Assembly: GCF_016909575.1 (NCBI RefSeq)
Contig: NZ_JAFBGA010000001.1
Span: 558,001 to 622,000, forward strand
DNA length: 64,000 nt
From: Streptomyces sp. HB132
GTDB taxonomy: Bacteria > Actinomycetota > Actinomycetes > Streptomycetales > Streptomycetaceae
Direction of reading: 5' to 3'
Shown: piece after piece, positions 60,510 to 64,000 of the stretch
Position numbering within the stretch: the first letter of the stretch is position 1
How the letters are laid out: every line of letters begins with the position of its first letter
Made by a program: the position numbers and the translations under genes
The notes under the pieces: generated by a model
The model's input: the letters and a program-made list of their open reading frames with translations, nothing else
Told to the model about the DNA's origin: nothing
Databases searched by the model: none

Positions 60510-61183
60510 TGAGGCGAGTCCAGCCGGTAGCCCACACCGCGCACGGTACGGATCAGGGTCGGCGAGGACGGCACGTCCTCCACCTTCGCCCGCAGCCGCT
60601 GCACGCAGGCGTCCACCAGCCGTGAGTCACCCAGGTAGTCGTGCTCCCACACGAGGCGCAGCAACTGCTGCCGTGACAGGGCCTGTCCGGGGCGCCGGCT
60701 CAGTTCGAGCAGGAGCCGCAGCTCGGTCGGCGTGAGCTGCAGGTCCTCCCCGTTCTTCGTGACGGTCATCGCCGAACGGTCGATGACGACGGTCCCGAAC
60801 GTCGCCGAGTCGGTGGACTCCCTCTCCCCGCGGCGCAGGACCGCGCGGATGCGGGCATCGAGAACCCGGCCCTGCACGGGTTTCACCACGTAGTCGTCCG
60901 CGCCGGACTCCAGTCCCACCACGACGTCGATGTCGTCGCTGCGCGCGGTCAGCAGAATGATCGGCAGCTGGTCGGTACGCCGGATACGCCGGCACACCTC
61001 GAAACCGTCGATCCCGGGCAGCATCACATCCAGCACAACCAGGTCCGGCCGCTGCTCCCTGAGCAGCTCCAGACCGTCCTCTCCCGTCGCCGCGGTGGCC
61101 ACACGGTGGCCCTGGCGTGACAGCGAGAGTTCGAGGGCCGTGCGGATGGCGTCATCGTCCTCGATCAGCAACAGGAAAGGCAC
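60506..61183 (-). CDS. afsQ1: Response regulator AfsQ1
   Basis: A 225-residue OmpR-family response regulator. Receiver domain about residues 2-115 with acidic pocket E-D-D-D (7-11), phospho-acceptor Asp52 in V-L-D-V-M-L-P-G and Lys in Y-V-V-K-P-V; winged-helix domain about 130-222 with T-P-T-E-L-R-L-L-L-E-L and G-V-G-Y-R-L-D. The GTG at 61183 gives the 225-residue length of the known S. coelicolor protein; an ATG three codons upstream (61192) is the alternative. It is divergent from sigQ across an AfsQ1 box and controls sigQ and antibiotic and nitrogen genes. Confidence 0.95.
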   Translation of the reverse strand: MPFLLLIEDDDAIRTALELSLSRQGHRVATAATGEDGLELLREQRPDLVVLDVMLPGIDGFEVCRRIRRTDQLPIILLTARSDDIDVVVGLESGADDYVVKPVQGRVLDARIRAVLRRGERESTDSATFGTVVIDRSAMTVTKNGEDLQLTPTELRLLLELSRRPGQALSRQQLLRLVWEHDYLGDSRLVDACVQRLRAKVEDVPSSPTLIRTVRGVGYRLDSPQ

Positions 61184-61300
61184 AGGGGTCATTCTGGCCC
61201 ATGGTGGTGCCACGTTTCGACAATCCCCCCGACTTGATCCGCCCGGCCGGTCCTCGGGCCCTCCGGCCCGATCCGCCAGGCCGGTCCGCCGACATGCCCT

Positions 61301-61316
61301 GTGACAGCCCTGTGAC
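61301..61316. promoter_or_regulatory. AfsQ1 binding box
   Basis: GTGAC-AGCCCT-GTGAC matches the GTnAC-N6-GTnAC direct repeat recognised by AfsQ1 in S. coelicolor, in the sigQ-afsQ1 divergent intergenic region where AfsQ1 is known to act. Confidence 0.8.
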
Positions 61317-61399
61317 AGTCGGGGGACAGGGCCATGAAACTGCCCCGGCAAGCTCAATGGCACACGGAACGACCGGACTCCACCGATGGGGGGCGCCAC

Positions 61400-62146
61400 A
61401 TGAACGCACTGCACAGCACCACCTCAAGCGCAGTTGTCACTCGCCTCCACGACATCGGGCGGAGCACGGAGAAGTCCGGCGCCGGAGCGCGGGGGTGTGT
61501 TCGCGGCGCCGGGCGTCAGCACTCGTCGTACCTGACGATGGCTGACGCGACCACGGGGGGCAACGGGGGAGACGCGTACAGGGAGGCCACGGGGGCGCGC
61601 ACGATCCCGGCGCAGGCCGAGGACGCCGAAACGGCGTTCACGGCCTACGTCCAGGAGCGCCGCGCCTCCCTGTACGCGACCGCCTACCACCTGACCGGCG
61701 ACCGCTTCGAGGCCGAGGACCTGCTGCAGAGCGCCCTCTTCTCGACGTACCGGGCGTGGGACAGGATCAGCGACAAGGCCGCTGTCGGCGGATACCTCCG
61801 CCGCACCATGACCAACCTGCACATCAGCGCGTGGCGCAGGCGCAAGCTCAACGAATACCCGACCGAGGAGCTGCCGGAGACGGTCGGCGACACGGACGCG
61901 ATGCGGGGTACCGAACTGCGGGCGGTGCTCTGGCAGGCGCTCGCGCGGCTGCCGGAACCCCAGCGCACGATGCTGGTGCTCCGCTACTACGAGGGCCGCA
62001 CGGACCCGGAGATCGCGTCCATCCTCGACATCAGTGTCGGCACGGTGAAGTCGAGCATCTGGCGGTCGCTCCGTCGGCTGCGTGAGGACGAGGTCCTCAG
62101 CTTCGGCCGTGACGAGGAGGAGTCCTTCGGCGAGCTGGTGGCCTGA
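61400..62146 (+). CDS. sigQ: RNA polymerase sigma factor SigQ (SigE-family ECF)
   Basis: A 248-residue ECF sigma factor. Region 2 is at about residues 78-145 (A-T-A-Y-H-L-T-G-D-R-F-E-A-E-D-L-L-Q-S-A and Y-L-R-R-T-M-T-N-L) and region 4 at about 175-225 (L-P-E-P-Q-R-T-M-L-V-L-R-Y-Y-E-G and D-I-S-V-G-T-V-K-S-S-I-W-R-S-L). The first 70 residues are Ser/Thr/Gly-rich and disordered. The ATG at 61400 follows a GGGGGG site; an upstream ATG at 61334 is less suited. It lies divergent from afsQ1 and is an AfsQ1 target that in S. coelicolor antagonises AfsQ1-dependent antibiotic activation. Confidence 0.93.
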   Translation: MNALHSTTSSAVVTRLHDIGRSTEKSGAGARGCVRGAGRQHSSYLTMADATTGGNGGDAYREATGARTIPAQAEDAETAFTAYVQERRASLYATAYHLTGDRFEAEDLLQSALFSTYRAWDRISDKAAVGGYLRRTMTNLHISAWRRRKLNEYPTEELPETVGDTDAMRGTELRAVLWQALARLPEPQRTMLVLRYYEGRTDPEIASILDISVGTVKSSIWRSLRRLREDEVLSFGRDEEESFGELVA

Positions 62147-62704
62147 GGCTGGGCCCTTCGTCTCGGGGGAGGCGAGGGCAGCGGGGGAAGTAACGGGGGA
62201 GCGGGAGAAACGGGGGCCGAGGGGACTCGGGGGAACAACGGGGGACAGGGTCCATCGCTTCGGGGGAGGCGCGGGCCACGGGGGGAACACAGCGGGGTCG
62301 TGCGGGCCGGGGGGTCCCGCACGGCCCCGTTCGCCGTGCGGGCACGTTCCGTTTGCTGTGCAGGTATGTCCTGCCGGCCATTGGGCGTGGCGGAAAAGAC
62401 ACTTGTCGGCCGGAGCGGATCACGTCAACTGTGGGCGTACTCATGGGGGGGCGAGTGAGCAGTCGATCAGGCGATCGGGCAACGACGTCCGCGGAGGGCG
62501 GTGCTTCGGCCCCGATGCAGCTCAACGAGTTCCCCACCGCCCGAGTACGGCCCCTTCGTACCCGGACAGGGGCCGAACGCCCCGGCCCAGGTCCCCGGGC
62601 AGCAGCTCCGCCCGCCCTCCTCGATCGACGGCTACTGACCGTTGCGGGGCGGAGAGCACCGACTCGGCGCGTTCATCAGACATGCCGCACAACGGGCGTA
62701 AGGG
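62147..62704. other. 558-base region after sigQ: G-run tract and gene remnants
   Basis: No intact gene. 62164-62316 is a G-run tract (separate entry). At 62537-62638 one frame ends in a Pro/Gly-rich peptide P-E-Y-G-P-F-V-P-G-Q-G-P-N-A-P finishing in I-D-G-Y and a stop, which looks like the C-terminus of a lost or frameshifted protein. Nearby frames carry short protein-like pieces in different phases. With the decayed gene at 62705, this indicates an eroding locus. Confidence 0.5.
62164..62316 (+). repeat. G-run tract with quadruplex-forming potential
   Basis: Eleven runs of four to six G within about 150 bases, mostly in the form CGGGGGA, separated by 3-15 bases. It starts 18 bases after the sigQ stop. 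Any four adjacent runs satisfy the usual G-quadruplex pattern, at DNA level and in the sigQ 3' transcript. Confidence 0.75.
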
Positions 62705-63150
62705 CTGCCCACCTATCACGAGATCAAGACCACGGACCTGGCCGCTCTGACCACCGCCGCTGACAAGTGGACCGGCATGGCGGGCGAGTTCAACAAGCGT
62801 GAGAAGGACATACGAGAAAGAGGTCCAGGGCATCACGTCGCAGCCGACCTGGATCGGCCGGAGCGCGGACGCCGCCAACGCGCAGTTCCGCGTCACGCTC
62901 AACGAGCACAGGCGGCCCAGACCCAGGCCAGGGGGATCGCCTCGCTGCTGCGGGACGCGCACACCCAGTTCACGGAGCTCAAGGGCAAACTGTAGACGCT
63001 GCGGACCGATGCCCTGAAGGCTGGCATGAAGGTGTCGGACGGTGGGAGGGTCGCCTTCGACACGACGAGCCTGAGCGCCGGTGCGCGGCGAGGCGAAGCA
63101 GAGTTACATCACCGGCCGTGAAGAAGCGTATTCGGCCCTGCGAACCAGGA
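62705..63150 (+). pseudogene. Decayed WXG100-like / secreted-toxin N-domain gene
   Basis: Pieces of one helical protein occur in alternating frames: P-T-Y-H-E-I-K-T-T-D-L-A-A-L-T-T-A (frame of 62711) up to N-K-R-E-K-D; then Y-E-K-E-V-Q-G-I-T-S-Q-P-T-W-I-G (shifted); then A-Q-T-Q-A-R-G-I-A-S-L-L-R-D-A-H (original frame) to K-G-K-L and an in-frame TAG at 62993; then L-K-A-G-M-K-V-S-D-G-G-R-V-A-F-D-T. The start is CTG where ATG is expected. From memory the same order occurs in intact ESX/WXG-like proteins of streptomycetes, so this is a relic with two compensating frameshifts, a nonsense codon and probably a later frame loss. Confidence 0.72.
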
Positions 63151-63160
63151 CGTGAGCAAG

Positions 63161-64000
63161 TGAGCACAGCAGCGGGCCGTACGAGGCCGGCGTGGAAGGT
63201 CTGGGCCGTCGTGGCCGTGTCGGTCGTGGTGGTCGCGGGGCTGCTGCACGCCTGGCGCAACACCAACGTGCTGACGGAGGACCGGCTCTGCGGGGGACTG
63301 GTCTCCGCGGAGCAGGCGGACGCGGTGCTTCCGGAGTCCGGCCGTCTCGACGCCGAAGGGGCCGGTCTCGACGAGGACCTGACGGATACGGTGTGCCGGG
63401 TCGGGAAGTCGTCCGTCGTGCTCGGCTCGGGGGAGGGGGAGCTGACGGTCCGGGTCTGGGCGGAGCAAGGCGACAGGCTCCTCGATGTGGACCGGTCCCC
63501 GGAGCTGTCGGAGACGTCGTTCTTCGCCGGAAAGGCGACCGGCGGGGTCGACGGTTACACGGGGTGGGCCCTGTTGCCCGAGGAGTGCTGGGACACCCAG
63601 CCCGTGATCGTCAGAGTCAGCTCCACCAGGCCGGTTTCCGACCGCACGGCGTTCGCCACGCTGACCACCGACACCGCACGAGCCGTCGCGGCCGGGGCGA
63701 AGTGCGGCGACTTCCCTGAGAAGCCCGGAACGCTCCTGGAACCGCGCTCCGAGGCGGCCCGCCCGGTTTCGGAGGGGCAGGTGTGCGGCCTTGACGGCTT
63801 CTCGGTCAGGAGCCAGGTGCCGAGGGGCACCGAGGTGCTCGAAGCGGGTCAGAAGGCGCCCGCGGACCTGTGGTCCTGCAAGCTGACGCTGGACGACGAC
63901 TCGCGCGGGCCCGTCCGGACGGACGGCTTCATGACGTACACGGCCTCGCGGGCCCCCCTGCTCATCGCCGCCGTGCAGAAGGCACCGGACGTGAGCAAGG
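63161..64000 (+). CDS. Membrane-anchored protein, partner of the WXG100-like locus (runs off window)
   Basis: The 280 visible residues begin with a short basic stretch and one transmembrane helix (about 12-32, V-W-A-V-V-A-V-S-V-V-V-V-A-G-L-L), then an extracellular domain with L-C-G-G-L-V-S, paired cysteines (C-R-V-G, E-E-C-W, A-K-C-G, G-Q-V-C-G, W-S-C-K) and beta-strand spacing typical of disulfide-stabilised secreted domains. Starts at GTG 63161; no strong ribosome site. It follows the decayed gene by about 10 bases and in related strains pairs with it, so it may have lost its partner. Function unknown. Confidence 0.72.

Overview
The window is high-GC chromosomal DNA from a Streptomyces species. 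The signs are third-position G/C bias, GTG and TTG starts, many 4-base ATGA/GTGA overlaps, AfsQ1/AfsQ2/SigQ, a leaky mix of ECF sigma factors and L,D-transpeptidases, and gene order that matches from memory the S. coelicolor core-chromosome segment around SCO4847 to SCO4908. I see no rRNA, tRNA, CRISPR array, insertion sequence or phage genes.

Layout. 1-7.4 kb: the end of a D-Ala-D-Ala carboxypeptidase, a small membrane protein, a membrane metallophosphoesterase, an oligopeptide-type binding protein, a self-regulated operon (membrane protein, DCC-family protein, TetR) and two hypothetical genes. 7.5-11 kb: the succinate dehydrogenase operon sdhCDAB (minus strand) with a strong terminator. 11-22.8 kb: OHCU decarboxylase, GH20 hexosaminidase, a frameshifted hypothetical locus, an ECF sigma factor with a coupled membrane partner, a lipoprotein L,D-transpeptidase, a mutase subunit without a B12 domain, Uma2, LysE and MarR genes.

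22.9-37.4 kb is the most distinctive part: a cluster for a sialic-acid-like (probably Kdn) surface glycopolymer. It has a NeuB-type synthase lacking the SAF domain, a CMP-sugar synthetase fused to a KdsC-like phosphatase, two polysialyltransferase-family proteins, a GT52-like enzyme, a TPR protein with GT29-like motifs, a glycosyltransferase/TPR/pyruvyltransferase fusion, two GT2 enzymes, a DUF6716-like glycosyltransferase and an O-acyltransferase. Its four transcription starts carry 11-base repeats resembling PHO boxes, and two or three promoters look leaderless. Phosphate-starvation control of a phosphate-free wall polymer is the natural reading.

40.7-57 kb: a nucleoside uptake and salvage neighbourhood. 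A BMP-type binding lipoprotein, ABC ATPase, two permeases, cytidine deaminase, thymidine phosphorylase and adenosine deaminase share a CTACGCGCGTAG palindrome placed on the -10 element of four separate promoters; this looks like an undescribed (to me) nucleoside regulon. Interspersed are Uma2, STAS, ECF sigma-SnoaL, L,D-transpeptidase and MFS/LysR genes.

57-64 kb: small secreted protein, PspC, VanZ, and the afsQ lipoprotein-afsQ2-afsQ1 operon divergent from sigQ with an AfsQ1 box between, then a G-run tract, a decayed WXG100-like gene and the start of a membrane-anchored protein that runs off the window.
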